Source of the DNA: Gigaspora margarita
Lineage: Eukaryota; Glomeromycota; Glomeromycetes; Diversisporales; Gigasporaceae
DNA: 64,000 nt
Reading direction: 5' to 3'
NCBI GenBank assembly: GCA_009809945.1
Contig: WTPW01000146.1
Coordinates: 104,476 to 168,475 of the forward strand
Below, piece after piece: positions 1-13,042 of the stretch. The position numbers and the translations under genes are program-made. The notes beneath the pieces are model-generated. The model was not told the DNA's origin and did no database searches. It was given only the letters and a program-made list of their open reading frames with translations. Within the stretch, counting starts at the first letter, position 1, and each line of letters opens with the position of its first letter.

Positions 1-506
1 TCTTAGTAAATACCCACTTCAAACCTAATATAACAATATCACTAAGCAACAATTATTAGCCTATCTTCTTTGTTAGTAAAGAATTGGTTACACTTTAGAA
101 ATCTGCATTCATATTATGCAAAACAATTGAGTGAAATTATATATTTATCACAAATCATCAACTCTACTTAGATGCTAACACTCAATTAAACTATGCAAAT
201 AAATAAAAAGACAAGAAGAACTATAACAAAATGCAGAAAATTTTGATTTTTACTCTACTTCAGCATATAATTTGCATAGAAGCTTGAACCAAAAACCTTT
301 ATATGATCTATTACTAAATCAATGCAATCAAATACTACACCTGACCAAATAAAAATAGATCAATTATGTGCTATTTTAGAACAAGTTAATGGTAAAAATT
401 TAAAAATCATAAAAATATCTTACTTTAGAAATAAATTTTTAACAATATTTAAATATTTTACCTATTAACAATCAATTGCTTCAGGAAGCTCCTCTAAACA
501 ATAATA
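1..506. other. AT-rich flank, possible coding relic
   Basis: No confident gene. A short + strand reading frame starts at about 325 (48 codons), and another stretch with coding-like composition runs from about 850 to 966, on either side of the MITE at 507-847. They could be exons of one decayed gene split by the MITE, but I recognise no family and the case is weak. Confidence 0.25.
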
Positions 507-847
507 CAGTCAAACCTCCATAAATGCAACATGTACAGACAAGCCAACAACGTGCGTTTAGGGAGGTATTGCATTTACGAAGAGCCAATTTAATTGCAGC
601 TTTAAAGATTGGATCATCAAGTTTGTATAACTTCTACTAAAAACTGTATAACCCATCTTAAATACTAAAATTTGATTGGCTACATGCATTTAGGGAGGTA
701 GCATAATATAGAAAATTATTTGGAAAACGTGCATTTACAGAATATAGAACATGTATTTAGCAATAATAATTTCTTACAGACAAGGCAAAAACGTGCATTT
801 AGAGAGGTATTGCATTTATGGAGGTTGCATTTATGGAGGTCCGACTG
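507..847. mobile_element. pogo-like MITE (341 bp)
   Basis: The 24-bp terminal inverted repeats begin CAGTC and end in CCTCCATAAATGCAAC; the arms at 507-530 and 824-847 differ at two positions. A TA dinucleotide flanks each side (505-506 and 848-849), as expected for a Tc1/mariner/pogo insertion. Inside are degenerate direct repeats of a motif around ACGTGCATTTAG followed by AGGTATTGCATTTA (near 550 and 791). There is no coding capacity, so it would depend on a transposase supplied elsewhere. Confidence 0.8.
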
Positions 848-1063
848 TACCAGTACAATAAAAGCAAAAAACTAGCCACCTCTAATACTAATCAAAATAT
901 AAATAGTGAATATATGACTACAAATTATGACCTGAATACACCCTGTGGGACCTTACCTTCAACCTAAGAATCTCCTGAACCTTTATATTTTATGAATAAA
1001 ATAAAATAATCTATTATAAAAAAACTGAACTAAATACTCTATTTAATTATTATTTTAGTATAT

Positions 1064-1078
1064 ACAAAACTACAAACT
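1064..1078. repeat. LINE target-site duplication, left copy
   Basis: The 15-bp sequence ACAAAACTACAAACT is repeated exactly at 7657-7671, immediately after the poly-A tail. This defines the LINE boundaries. Confidence 0.9.
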
Positions 1079-1129
1079 TACGCGGAGGACCAGGTTAATG
1101 ATGATCAGACCCAACATACAGGGCAGGCT

Positions 1130-4100
1130 ATGGTATCCTGCGCAGCTGTGAGAACCGAGCTTAAAACGGCGAGCATCTTTACAGAAGATATTAACAATAC
1201 TTCAGATACCATATCTTCATCTCCTTCTGAAGTACAACNTTCCTCCAAAACCTTTCCACTACTAACTACTACCAACTCTAACAACTATCTAATATCAGAA
1301 ATTTATGATGAATCTCTACTCATAAAAGATTTTGATAATAAAAAAATTAAAATACCTACAAACTCCTTAAATGATGGCTATAACAACCCTAATTTAAGCT
1401 CTTTTGAGATATATAATCCAACAACATGTTACAACAAATTTCTCTACTATTATAGACTACAAACTCTACCTTCTCCACAAACTATTGGCTCTTTCTTGCA
1501 ATATATACTAGAATATTACCCTATGTTTTATTCAAATCAATACATCAAAATTTCTGTTAAGCCACATCCTCAACTTGATTATGTTTTTACTGAAGCANAT
1601 ATTTATCTCCCATATGAAAATCTTGTACCAGGCCATTTTATATTCCCTCGTTTTGGAGATCTACCATCCCTTTGCTACATAGAACTTAAATCATTTAATA
1701 ACAATTTTCAAAAACCAATCCTTACTGATAATCTTCTATTTCCAATACCCAACTTACAACTATATATATCTCCAAATCTCAATACTAATTCTTTCTCAAA
1801 TATCAATTCACCTCATTCTTTTGAAGAACCTTGCTACAACAAATTCCTTAAAAAACATAATCTTCCACTTCTGCCACCTTTACAAACACTCAAATCCTTT
1901 ATACAACATTTACTCAAAAATTCATTTTCACTATTATTCAAAATCTCTATTAATATTACAACTCTTGAAACACACATATACCTCAATACCCATGATGAAG
2001 TTCTTCCTAACCATATCATACTCTCTCCTAATCAATATTCTACATACTACCAGTCACCAATCAAATCATCTACATTAAACTATTCTAGTTTAACACCTGG
2101 ATCACCCTATATATCAGCTACAATACCTCCAATACCTGATGATCTATCCTCAACATTAAAACTCAATATTGCAACACACAATGTACAAGGCTATAACAAT
2201 TCAACTAAAAAGCAGCTCTGGGAAGAATTCTGTCTTGAAAACAATTTACATATTATCAGTATAACTGAAACAAAAATCTCATCTCTCAAATCTAGAAAGT
2301 TTCTTAATACTCCACAGTTTACCTATTTTTGGTCCAGCTTAAATAATTCTGCAGAAGGTACTGGATTGATGATTAATAACTCACTCAAACCCCATATTCA
2401 CAATGTTATTACCCACCCTGGAGGAGCAATTGCAATTGATCTCTTTTTCAAGCATAACTTTAAATTCAGAATTATCTCTGCTTATATCTCTTCTACAAAC
2501 CAACAATACCGTAATGAAACTCAAGACAAAGTAATACTATGGATCCAACAAGCATTATCTACTAACTTGCATCCTATTGTCCTTGGTGATTTCAATACCT
2601 CTACTTCTACATCAGTATCTAAATCTAAATTATTATCCTTCCTTCATAACAATAATATGTATGATCTCGCTAATCATACCAACAAGCTACAACATACCTG
2701 GCAACGTAATAATTTCCATAGCCGTATCGACTACATTTGGGCATATGATTCCATTATTCCATTTCTTATTGACTTTACTCTTCAGGAACCTACAACATCT
2801 ACACAAAGTGATCACCTTATTCTGATCTCTAATTGGACATTTTCTTTTGCTTTATCATCTAAACTTCGACATAAAACCCGATGCAAATGCAGAGTATTTA
2901 ACTACAAAGCAATGAACCAAGATATGTGGGAAAACTTTTCCTTACTTACTCAAAACAAAATTATATCTCTCAATACTCCACTCACTAACCATAGTACTGA
3001 GTCATTGGAATGCACATGGCACAAAATCCAAACCAGTATTATTACATCTGCTCTTCAAATAATACCTAACAAAAAATTTTCAGTTCGTAACTTCCATCAC
3101 ACTTTTTCACCTAAGGCTACAGACCTTCACAAAGACCTCAAAAATCTAGGAAATATAATGAAACAAACAAAATATACACACTCCCATCATCAGCCTTTAC
3201 CTTCAAACATTTATTCACAAATTCAAGATATCAATTCCAAGTATAATTTTAATATCCCCCAACCTCCTTTACACAACCAAGCCATCTCTCAATGGCTTCA
3301 GCAAATTAAAATAGCATGGAAAACTCTATACAATGCCAGAAATCTTGAAAATTCACAACATCTTCGACACCATATCAATTCTGCTATTAATACTAGATGT
3401 GAAAAAATTCTTACTCAACCTACCAAAATGATTAATAGTATACTTAATAGACATACAGACTCGTGCACTTTGATAATATCAAAACAGATAACAACATTAT
3501 TACTAACCCATTATTCATTAAACAACATATCCAATCACACTTCTGCCAATGGACTGCTCATCAACCACATAACCAAAGCACCTTCGAAACTGATTGGGAA
3601 TCAGAATACAGCCCATCATCAACTATTCTATCATCTTGGTACAATACTGCACTTACTGAAATCTCTTTAGAAGAAGTTACAAATACTATTAATCAATTTG
3701 CAAATAACAAGGCTTGTGGTCCTTCAGGCATTAGCTATGAAATGCTTAAACATTGTGGTACACAAACTATTACTGCAATTACATCTCTCTTTAACTGATG
3801 TATCACTTCACAACAAATTCCAAAACAATGGAAAGATGGCCGTATTTTTCCTATCTCTAAAAAATCTACATTTGATGGAAACCTTAATAATACACGTCCA
3901 ATCAGCCTAATTGAATACATTAAAAAGCTATATACTAAAATTCTTACTAATCGCCTTAATTACATTTTTTCATCTTATAATATTCTTAACCCACATAACT
4001 ATGTTGCTTTACCAGGCAATAGCACCAATATTCCTGTTCACATACTCAATAATTTTATTGAGGATGCTAATTGCAATCACAATGAAATATGGCTTCTTTC

Positions 4101-7100
4101 TCAGGATATGAGTAAAGCCTATGACTCTGTAAATCTTACTCTACTTGAAAAAGCACTCTACNGCATAAANATGCNNTCACCACTTGTTAACATTATTATC
4201 AACTTACTTACTAATCNNTCAAATNGTGTTATTACCAACCTTGGACTTACACAATCCTATAAAGTACAAGATGGAATTGACCAAGGGGAAACAATAACTC
4301 CATTACTTTGGCGCATTTATTATGACCTCTTAATTAGTAAAATTTTTAACACATATTCCAGCTATACAAGTTCAACTACCTGGACAACCACTATTGCACC
4401 CCCTATTTTTGACAAAACTGAAGCTTCTACTTCAGTCTTGGCATATATGGATAACACCTTATGGATTGCACAATCTTTTCAACAGTTACAACAAATTCTA
4501 GAAACAGCCTCATCATTTTACCAAATGGCAAATATCAAAGTTAATCCCCACAAGTCAATATTGGTCTCTAATACCAACCACTTACCCTCAATTACCTTTC
4601 TCAACTCCTCTATTCAAACACAACCTCTGCATACCCCTTTCAAATTTCTTGGCTGCTGGTTTACTACAAATTCCAAATCATATCCTCAAATTAAACTAAA
4701 CACACAGGAAATATATGAAATTATTAATACACTTAACACTAAAAAGATTACTGATAAGCAAGCTAGCTATATTATTAATACAGTAATTATACCTATACTC
4801 GAATATAGAATTTACAATATTGTTTTACCACAATCAACTTGTAACAAAATTCTTGCAAAATACCTTACTGTTGCTAAACACAAAGCTAAACTAGCCAAAA
4901 CTACCCCTAACAGTACATTACTTAACCATAATATTTATGGAATCAAAAATATTTGGGATATTCAATTACAGCACCACATCTCCAACTTTATTTTGCATTT
5001 AAACAACAAAGAACTACTAGGAATTAGCACCCATATTAGACTACAACAACTACAAAATAATCTGTGGTCTACAACTAATATACTCTCACACCCTAACCCT
5101 GTAATTGATGGAATAAACAAAAACACTACTACTTTCAAAATTATCTTACTACTAAGGCACTTAGATTCTACAATTCATGCACATACAGATATTCTACAAC
5201 CCTATACTATTAATCTCCCATATACTCCACTTGAAAAAATTCTCAATACTCATCCTCACTATCCAACATTCAAGCGTCAACTACGTTCTAAACATATTAT
5301 ATTCCTCGAACAGCTTACATCTTTTGACAATACTACACTACTATTATGGAATCATATTTCTCCACGAATTAGTTCTCTTATACCTGGCAGGACACCAGGA
5401 TGGTTCACTGCACTAGAAAACACTATTATTGCTAATCATAATACTCGACAACTCTCCTCTACACTTCAGCTTTCCTCTGCTAACTCTCTTTCTTTTATTA
5501 CTGGACACTTCAATACCAAAGCCAAACCCTGGCTTATAACATATAAAGATAATAGTATTATTGTTGGAAAAGCACAACGTTTTGATCAACAAACAAATAC
5601 TATATCTATTACACACTGGACTTCTNATATAGATGAAACCAAAACTTCACTATACCCATTACCTGATATTTTCTGCTACCCCTGTTCAGGCTGTTCACTC
5701 AACTCTAACAGAATCCAAAACCTATGTACAATTGATATTTTTGCAACANTATCTACCAAGTTTCTTGGCAGAAAAAGTTATATGCAAACAACCAAGCTCA
5801 AACTTAATGCCAACTACCTTGATTTAATATTCTCTATAGCATCACACTACTTTTTATCTATTCCTTCTCTACCTTATATATCAATATCACCATCAGCTAT
5901 AAGCAACATATTCTCCTCTAACACTGCAGCAAATAATTTACAAACAATAGCATCTGCTAACTCTAATCTTCTAGAATTTACATTCTATACTGATGGATCT
6001 GTTATTGATCTTGGTAATCCACGATGCTCAATGGGTATTGCTTGGATTCAGGTCTTTAATAATCAAGTTATACATCAATTCTCTGCACAAATTCAAGATT
6101 GGCCATCTTCATACAAGGCTGAGCTGGTTGCAATCCTATCAGCTATTTGCACATGCCCACGCAATAGCACAATCCACATATATACTGACTCTCAATCTAT
6201 TATATCTAAATATAAATCTTTCACATACTCTAAACTTAATTTTAACAAAATCTACTCATATAACTACTGGCCTATTTGGCATACTCTCCTTAACCTAATT
6301 CAGACTTATTCCTATACAATTACATTACACAAAGTCTCTGCACACAGTGATAATGAACTCAACAACTATGTTGACAAGCTTGCAAAAGAACATACAAAAT
6401 ATACTCTTTTGGAATTCCTTCCTAACAATATCTACAACCCATCATTCTTTCTCCAATATAAACAGTTTATTGTTGTACAACCAACTCGCCGCTGTATTAA
6501 AAATATTTGCAATGCACACATTATTGCAATATGGTCCTCACAAAATAGAGTTCAACATATTATCCCTACAGCAACTCAAATAGACTGGAATGCCACATGG
6601 CTATTTCTTAATAATAACCACAAACGTTCATATAATTACACCAATTTTCAACTTTGTCACTCAAAATCATTTCGTATTAAAAATCTACTTCATATACTTC
6701 CTACCTTACCCTATACTAACTTACTTAATTCTAAACACTCTAAACACATAACATGTATTTCTTGCAATCAACCAGAAAGCCAGTTCCACTGGCTTTACTG
6801 TACATTTCATAACAACATTACTCAAATAATTCAAAATACTATTACACAATTTTCCTTTTCTGAACTTTCAGACTTAACATCTTTCCAAATTCAACAGCTT
6901 CGTACAGATCTTTTTAATCACAATTGTCTAAACCCTACATGGAACCCTCCTTTTAATACACCTTCTTTTTCTACTACTATTCAAGGCTTTATTCCAATTC
7001 CACTAATCAATACCATATCACGTTACACCTCTTACAAAATTGCCTCTAATATCACTATAAAAATCTTACTTAATATCTTTCAGAATATTTATGACCAACT

Positions 7101-7404
7101 TTGGAAACCATATTGTATTACACTTTCCCAATGGAAAAACTCCCAAACTTCTACCTCAATACCCATTACTTCATCAACACCAACTTTACCTACTACCTTT
7201 TTAAATTCTCACTCTCTACCATCAATTCGCACTAGAATTAGTTATACCTATAGCTGTATCTGTGGTCTTCCTGACCAATTACATGATGAAGATACTAAAG
7301 CATGTCTGCCCTTAGGATGTGCTCTTAAAAAAATTGATATCTGGTCCTGCCAATGGATTAAATACAGTGCTAATACTAATTCTATACTTCATATCCAAAT
7401 CTAG
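1130..7404 (+). pseudogene. LINE polyprotein: endonuclease-RT-RNase H
   Basis: This would be a single protein of about 2,090 residues. The first 340 residues are unrecognised. An exonuclease-endonuclease-phosphatase domain follows (nt 2155-2840), with ATHNVQG, GDFN, RIDYIWA and SDHL motifs. Reverse transcriptase spans about 3690-4690: NNKACGPSG, motif A QDMSKAYDSV, motif B DGIDQGET, motif C YMDN, then FLGCW. RNase H lies at 5980-6390 with FYTDGS, AELVAI, YTDSQS and DKLA (acidic residues D-E-D-D). A CX2CX7HX3C cluster is at 6754-6801. Two breaks are visible: a frame change near 3462 consistent with one missing base, and a TGA at 3796-3798 where the family most likely has an arginine codon. Motif C has Asn in place of the second catalytic Asp (AAC, 4453-4455). 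The element encodes its own target-primed reverse transcription machinery but this copy is probably inactive. Sequencing error cannot be excluded for the frame change. Confidence 0.9.
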
Positions 7405-7587
7405 GTGAGCTTTAACCACTCTAGTAGGTTTAGGTTGCAGATAAATTAGATAGAATATCTATCTATAGTCTGAGTTTCAACTCTTGTAATATAGTTTGTA
7501 TACAATAGTATTTGTATTTTCGAGAAACCCCTTGAGGAATCTCATACAAATTATTAATAAAGATAGAGACAAAACCTCACCTTAACA

Positions 7588-7589
<2 letters not shown>

Positions 7590-7653
<64 letters not shown>
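7590..7653 (+). repeat. Poly-A tail of the LINE
   Basis: A run of about 64 A, interrupted by one C, follows the LINE 3' UTR and directly precedes the right target-site duplication. Confidence 0.9.
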
Positions 7654-7654
<1 letters not shown>

Positions 7655-7656
7655 NA

Positions 7657-7671
7657 ACAAAACTACAAACT
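7657..7671. repeat. LINE target-site duplication, right copy
   Basis: Exact copy of the 15 bases at 1064-1078. Confidence 0.9.
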
Positions 7672-7872
7672 AATTGCCTAAATAAAATTAATTAAAATAA
7701 CTAAATAAATAAAAAATTCTTAACTAAAAAGTTTTTAAAAATCAAATAAATCTATGTAATTCTTACATATAAATAATTAATAAATAATAATATAATTATA
7801 ATCTTTCTTAAAATAAACTAAAATTAATTAAATATACTAAGTCAAATGTAATACTAATAACAATAAAAAAAA

Positions 7873-8425
7873 GTTTCTGATCTGTAGGTCAATATCATAG
7901 CAGTTATGCTTCAAGGTTGCAAATTGAATAGTTGCTAGTTCAAATTCTCCCAGAGGTAAAATGGTTAAAAGCCAGCTAGTTAGAGAACTAAAATACTATA
8001 GAAAGACAGGAACACAGAATATTGATCAATGGACTTAATTGGGCAGTTGGCATTATCAAATCTGTGGCAGTGAAGTGACATAAGTTAGAAACTGATTTGG
8101 ATTAAACAAATTCATGAGATATAATGTGAGGCCCAAGTTTGGATTTAATGATACTATATGAACTTGTGGCACCAAGTTGGCTAAGAGTTAAAATCCCCTA
8201 GATTGTACTTGATCTGAATATTCGAGTAGTCAGTGCAGGCCACCACCACTAGGGCCAATAAGGTATCTAGTGGATAATATCAATCTGAGTTGTACCCTCT
8301 CCGAAGGTGTCCTCTAGATAGAAATATTAGTAAAAAGATGAGGTAGTTGGAGTTCAAGATGGGAACTTGTGGCGGGTTGCTGATTAAACTATAGTAAAGG
8401 AACAAAGATGTGGTATAAGATGTAC
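7873..8425 (+). mobile_element. SINE-like block with tRNA-like head
   Basis: A GC-enriched island in AT-rich DNA. Its first 80 bases resemble a tRNA: an A-box-like stretch around TAGGTCAATATCATAGCAG (7888-7910), then 26 bases further on AGTTCAAATTC (7937-7947), matching the RNA polymerase III B box. The rest is unrecognised, with a second AGTTCAAGATGGG near 8350. No poly-A tail or target duplication is resolved, so the ends are approximate. It could instead be an unrelated dispersed repeat. Confidence 0.4.
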
Positions 8426-8754
8426 AAAAGGAAAAAGATCTACTTATCTAAAAATCAAATCCTCAACCAAATCAAATCCTATTTTGCTAAAATTACTAAT
8501 CTATAATAAAAAATATAAAAATCAATAAAACTTAGCAATAAAATAAAAAATTTTTATTATTATCTATAAAAATTAACAAAAAATATATAAAACGAAATTA
8601 AATTTTAATCAAAATCAAATACCCACTTAACAAAATCAGAGGGGTAGCTTATTTTAGGATGTTGCTTATTTTTGGAAATATATAGTACTATATACTTTAC
8701 AAAATAAAATAAATATTAACTTAAAATGATCACAATTTTTGCTTTTTATCTTAT

Positions 8755-11046
8755 GTAACACAAACCCTACTACCTCACCTTATTGGATTCTCTCAACCAA
8801 ATTACTCACCCTTTTTTGCCAATTTGAAACAAAAATTCTATATGACTACTCTCAGAAACCATGTTGCTATTGCTCTATATTAATGTTTTGTTCTGGATAC
8901 AATGGCAGATTATAATCCTGAAACTTAATACTCCCTATCTCTTTTCTTTTTGAATACACATATTTTTCTAAACCAAAACAACACCAAAATTGCTATTTGC
9001 TCAAGCTATAGAACAAAAAAAAAACAAGATGTTTCTTTTCAATTTTCACACCCATTTCAACAGAAATTCAAACAGTATTAATATTTCACCAAAAATACCT
9101 ATCACCCATTCAAATGTTCTGTTTCTTAGGTAAAACACCAGGATCAAACCCATACATAACTTATAGATTTCTGCAAAGTGATACTTCACTCAACAAAAAT
9201 CTTCAAGTATTAAACTTATACTTCATATCAATTGATGCTATACTATGAATTAAACTGGTTTTATAATATGTTAATCAATGCTAGCTTATAGATTAAAAAC
9301 AATAATTACTATTTGCACATTTCATATCTGCATCTAAAAGAAATCCTTTAAATCCTATTCTAACTCTATTATCAACCACAACACTATCAATACTAACTAT
9401 ACTTCCTTCATTTAACTTACTGCAATTAGTAATTCCTAATAATGCTTTCCCTCCTAAGATATACAATAAAGACTATAGATATGATTATCTATTAGCAGGA
9501 ACTATAGAAACCAATAATAATACTTTCCCAATATCATATAACAATGAAGCTCTTGAAGCTATATTATTTTCTAATATTTTTCTAACAGAAAAAGGTCAAT
9601 ATGAGAGTCTAAAAGATACTTTACTTACTAACACTACTTCTGAATCATATAGCAAATATATAAAATTAAGAATGCTTTGTTTGAACTCTAGATTCAGATT
9701 ACATTAGAATTGGCCTTACTAGTTATATTTAAATCTTGAAAAAAAACAAAATTTTTAAAATACTTGCCAAATAATAAACCAAAAAACTGTTTTGATGTTA
9801 CTACTCCACATGTGAACAATAGCCTATATATGAACAGACCAATAATTAATGAAACTAAGACAACTGCATATTATCAAACCTATATACTGCAGCACTTTCT
9901 TTAAAAAAAAACAATTACAAGTTAATGTAATGTTACAATATTACAGATTACTACAAATATTTTATACATTAATAATAGCAGAAGACAAATAGCAACATTT
10001 AATACATATATTAACAATAATAGATAATTATAATACATTGCCATCAAATTGTTTATTACACACCTACCTCTTCTATAACAATAAATTAAATTATCTTCAT
10101 AATAAGCTATGGAAAAACCTAAACTTAATTAGTTTGCAAAACTATTTTAAAAGAGATAAGTTTCAAAATAAAAGTACATTATATACTCACAGTTTGCATA
10201 TACTCAAAAACCAATCTTACAATTAATCGACACTAACTTTATTCTAGCCAATTTACCAGAATCTATAAATGAACCACAATTATACAACTTAGTATCTACT
10301 TACCAGATATACAGATGCTATCCTAATCTATATAGAGAACTCAATACTAATAATTAGGGTTCCGCAATTTGATTTGATCTTCAAATATTTGAATCAAATA
10401 TTTGATCAAATTCAAATTCAAATTTGACTATATTTGATTTGATCAAATTCAAATCTGGTCAAATTTGATTTGATTTGACAAATATTTGATTTAATTTGAA
10501 AATTACTATTAAAAATTCAAATTCAAATCAAATTCAAATCCAAATATTTGAATCAAATCAAATTCAAATCAGGGTCAATTTGATTTGATCAAATTCAAAT
10601 TGACCCAATATTTGATTTGATTTGAATTTGAGGAACCCTACTAATAATACCCTTTGCAAAAAAGGGGTTCTATAACCCCTATCATTTTTAAACCATATGA
10701 ATACAATTTTGTTATGTTATACTTATAAATGTTTAAAAGAACAAGACTATTGGATAGTATCTTATAATCCTAAAACTTTTTTAATATGGCTAGACCATAT
10801 AAATTTTCAATATATAACAATAAATAGCTTTGCAAAATATGTAACAAAATATATCACTAAAGCAGAACCTACAGAACTTTTTTAGTTAACAACCAAAATA
10901 AATACTATAGATATATACAAGCTAAAAAACTTGGTTCAATAGAACTAATGATATTATTGCTACAATATAAATAATGAGATTTATAGTTAATATTCAATTT
11001 TTTTCTTCTGCTCTTTCAAATTTATAAACACAAGCAGTCAAACCAA
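8755..11046 (+). pseudogene. Helitron C: decayed Rep half
   Basis: Scattered frames align in order with the Rep of the copies at 47.6-39.3 kb and 60.9-63.0 kb. Matches are the PCCYCSILM zinc-binding segment (8860), LGKTPGSNPY (9130), the NKDYRYDYLLAG to SYSKYIKLRMLC block (9460-9690), the LHTYLFYNNKLN block (10040-10225), a SYNPKTFLIW to FAKYVTKYITK block (10760-10860) holding the Rep tyrosine region, and a fragment of the SVQYLPSAP motif near 11000. Many stops and frame changes are present and a hAT-type MITE interrupts it at 10355. Rep would be the HUH nuclease starting rolling-circle transposition; this copy is dead. Confidence 0.8.
10355..10640. mobile_element. hAT-type MITE (286 bp)
   Basis: The ends are TAGGGTTCC and GGAACCCTA. 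They are flanked by a perfect 8-bp duplication CTAATAAT (10347-10354 and 10641-10648), diagnostic of hAT-like insertion. The interior consists almost wholly of AAATTTGA/TCAAATTT-type words, so the element folds on itself. It interrupts the decayed Rep coding sequence of Helitron C, between the LVSTYQIYRC and CKKG blocks. Confidence 0.85.
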
Positions 11047-11305
11047 TATATGGAGGTGAGTCAATAGAAATCAAGCAAATTTTTTATTAAGTTTTTTTGA
11101 AACTTTGAACAGAAATAACTTAACAAAAAAATTTAATCAAATTTGATAAAAATTTTTTTAAATTAATTTTATAAACCTGTAGAATTAATTTAAAAAAAAA
11201 TTTATTAAATTTGATCAAGTTTTTGTTAAATTATCTTGATTTAAACTTTTAAAAAAAAGTACTAAAAAAAATTTGCTTGATTTCTATTGACTCACCCCCA
11301 TATAT
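11047..11305. mobile_element. Palindromic (foldback) element
   Basis: Inverted arms start at ATATATGG and contain GGTGAGTCAATAGAAATCAA, repeated in reverse at the right end (11270-11303). The interior is also inverted around about 11175. It sits at the point where Helitron C Rep homology stops. The arm motif GTCAATAGAAAT is shared with the foldback at 12789-13042, so the two look like one family. No clean target duplication was found. Confidence 0.65.
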
Positions 11306-12464
11306 CCAATTATGTTAGCTGCACGACATGCGTGCTGTGCTGGACCAGTATGATCATGTGTGCTAGGTAAGAAGAAACTTGTCACCAGCTTTCATTTATA
11401 TTTTTTATTGGTCTTAATCTATTTGATTTACCTGACTGATACAAATGTAATTAAAAGCCTAATAATTGTTAAAGTGAATAGAATTTAAATGATTATGTTA
11501 ATCACATATGTATTTTTTTGAAATACACTATTAAAGGAAACAAATTAAACTACTTTCTTTCCTATACAAAAATTGGTCCAAATTGGTGTCAGATAGGCAT
11601 GGGTCTTTATGACATGGGTCAAGAACTGGATTTGTACATGCATGTCCGAATTGGTAAGGATTCCGTGAACTGTGTAGGACCATATGCTCGTGCCAATTAG
11701 CTTGGCACAGTTAATGAATATAAGTCCACATTCCATCGCGATAATGATGTGGATTAACTATTAAAACAATAAATTTACATAATCAATATAAGATGATTAA
11801 GCTAACTGCATATGAAGTATAATTTTGTAAGGAGTCTTTTTTTGTTAAGACACACAGAAGTTTCATCAGTGAAATTATGAGATATTGCTCCTTTTTTAAA
11901 AAAAAATCATTTACCAATTTTATGAGCCAGCACATATCACGAATCAACACTTGTGTAATGTATACATACATGTCATTTGAACGCATTATTTCATATATTG
12001 TGATATATGTTGTGATGAGCAAAATTCGTGAGGCATAGCTAAGGCTGAAATCTGGCTATGTTTAATTGTTATTTTTTTTTTATGAGTTGAAATTTTTAGT
12101 GATAGATTAGCAGTAACAAATTAAAGTCAAAAGTATAAAAAGATACTTAAAAGTTTTAAGAATCAAAAGAGCTTTAAGAATTTTATATTCGAGTTTACAA
12201 AATTTCCTTGCTATTCAGTAACACAGTGTGCAGTAAAATTGTGTCAATTTGTATTAAGGGCATCGTTAGTTACTTTAAAAAATTTTATTACCTTAGTCAT
12301 TATTCAGTGACTTGCAGCATATTATTATGGAAAAGCCATGTGCTTTATCAGTAATGGCGAAAGGTGAATTAGTTTGTATTAAAGGTATCATAATTTCTAT
12401 TGTTAATTTATATAAAAAATTCTGTTACAAACTTACCAGCAGATATATGTTTTAGGGCTGAGTT

Positions 12465-12699
12465 CAGTGTCTGAAATTGGGTTGCGGAGTCTGCGGACCG
12501 CAACAAATTTTAAATTTCCGCAACCAAAATCTGAAGTGCATATGCAAATTCTGCACATAAATTTGCAAACTTTACTAATAAATTTCTATTAAATGCTTAT
12601 GTGCGCAACTAAATTTTTACAAATTTTTATAATCTGCAACTATTTTTTTTTATTTGGTTGCAGCCCGCAACTAATTTAAAAATTGAATTTCAGACACTG
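12465..12699. mobile_element. hAT-type MITE (235 bp)
   Basis: The terminal inverted repeats start CAGTGTCTGAAATT and are flanked by a perfect 8-bp duplication GCTGAGTT (12457-12464 and 12700-12707). The subterminal parts carry several copies of TTGCGG/CCGCAA and TTGCA words, typical transposase-binding-style repeats. No coding capacity. Confidence 0.85.
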
Positions 12700-12788
12700 G
12701 CTGAGTTTGTATCAAAATTATTGTAGCTTCTATCAATAATTACTGTAAAATTCTCATGCAAAACTTGCTCGTTATTCTAATGATCATA

Positions 12789-13042
12789 ATATGGGTCCTG
12801 TCAATAGTGATCAACATTTAAAAAAAATTTAATAGCTTCACTTTCATAGCTCATATCTCATTAAATATTAAGCTATCTTGATGATTTAATATTCATAAGA
12901 AAGCCTACGATAAAGCTTTCTTATGAATATTAAATCATCAAGATAGCTTCAATATTCATTGAGATATGAGCTGTGAAAGTAAAGATATTAATTTTTTTTT
13001 TAAAATATCGACTACCTTATTTCTATTGACAGCAGCCCATAT
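12789..13042. mobile_element. Foldback element with long hairpin
   Basis: The outer arms are ATATGGG plus CTGTCAATAG in inverted orientation. The inner arms 12870-12903 and 12917-12950 are almost perfectly complementary with a loop of about 13 bases. It is inserted in satellite-like sequence and is related by arm motif to the element at 11047-11305. Confidence 0.65.

Larger units (their letters stand above)
1079..7656 (+). mobile_element. Non-LTR retrotransposon (LINE), about 6.6 kb
   Basis: One element with a long open reading frame (endonuclease, reverse transcriptase, RNase H), a short 3' UTR and a roughly 64-bp poly-A tail, bounded by a perfect 15-bp target-site duplication. It sits in very AT-rich DNA, but its first 100 bases are GC-richer. 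The reading frame is open from the 5' target-duplication boundary with no ATG before 1130, which fits 5' truncation inside coding sequence. The perfect duplication, long tail and few lesions indicate a fairly recent insertion. Ambiguous bases within it suggest collapsed near-identical copies. Confidence 0.9.

Noticed and set aside
3796..3798. TGA in the LINE frame as programmed readthrough or recoding
   Set aside because: It lies in ordinary reverse-transcriptase sequence where Arg is likely, with no recoding context. A CGA to TGA change explains it, and a separate frame change already disables the copy.
7873..7955. Functional tRNA gene
   Set aside because: Box A and B resemblance is present, but the acceptor arms do not pair convincingly. 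A tRNA-derived SINE head fits better.
11518..12022. Several 60-80-codon frames on both strands
   Set aside because: They overlap each other, have no recognisable motifs and lie in an insert of repeats within Helitron C.
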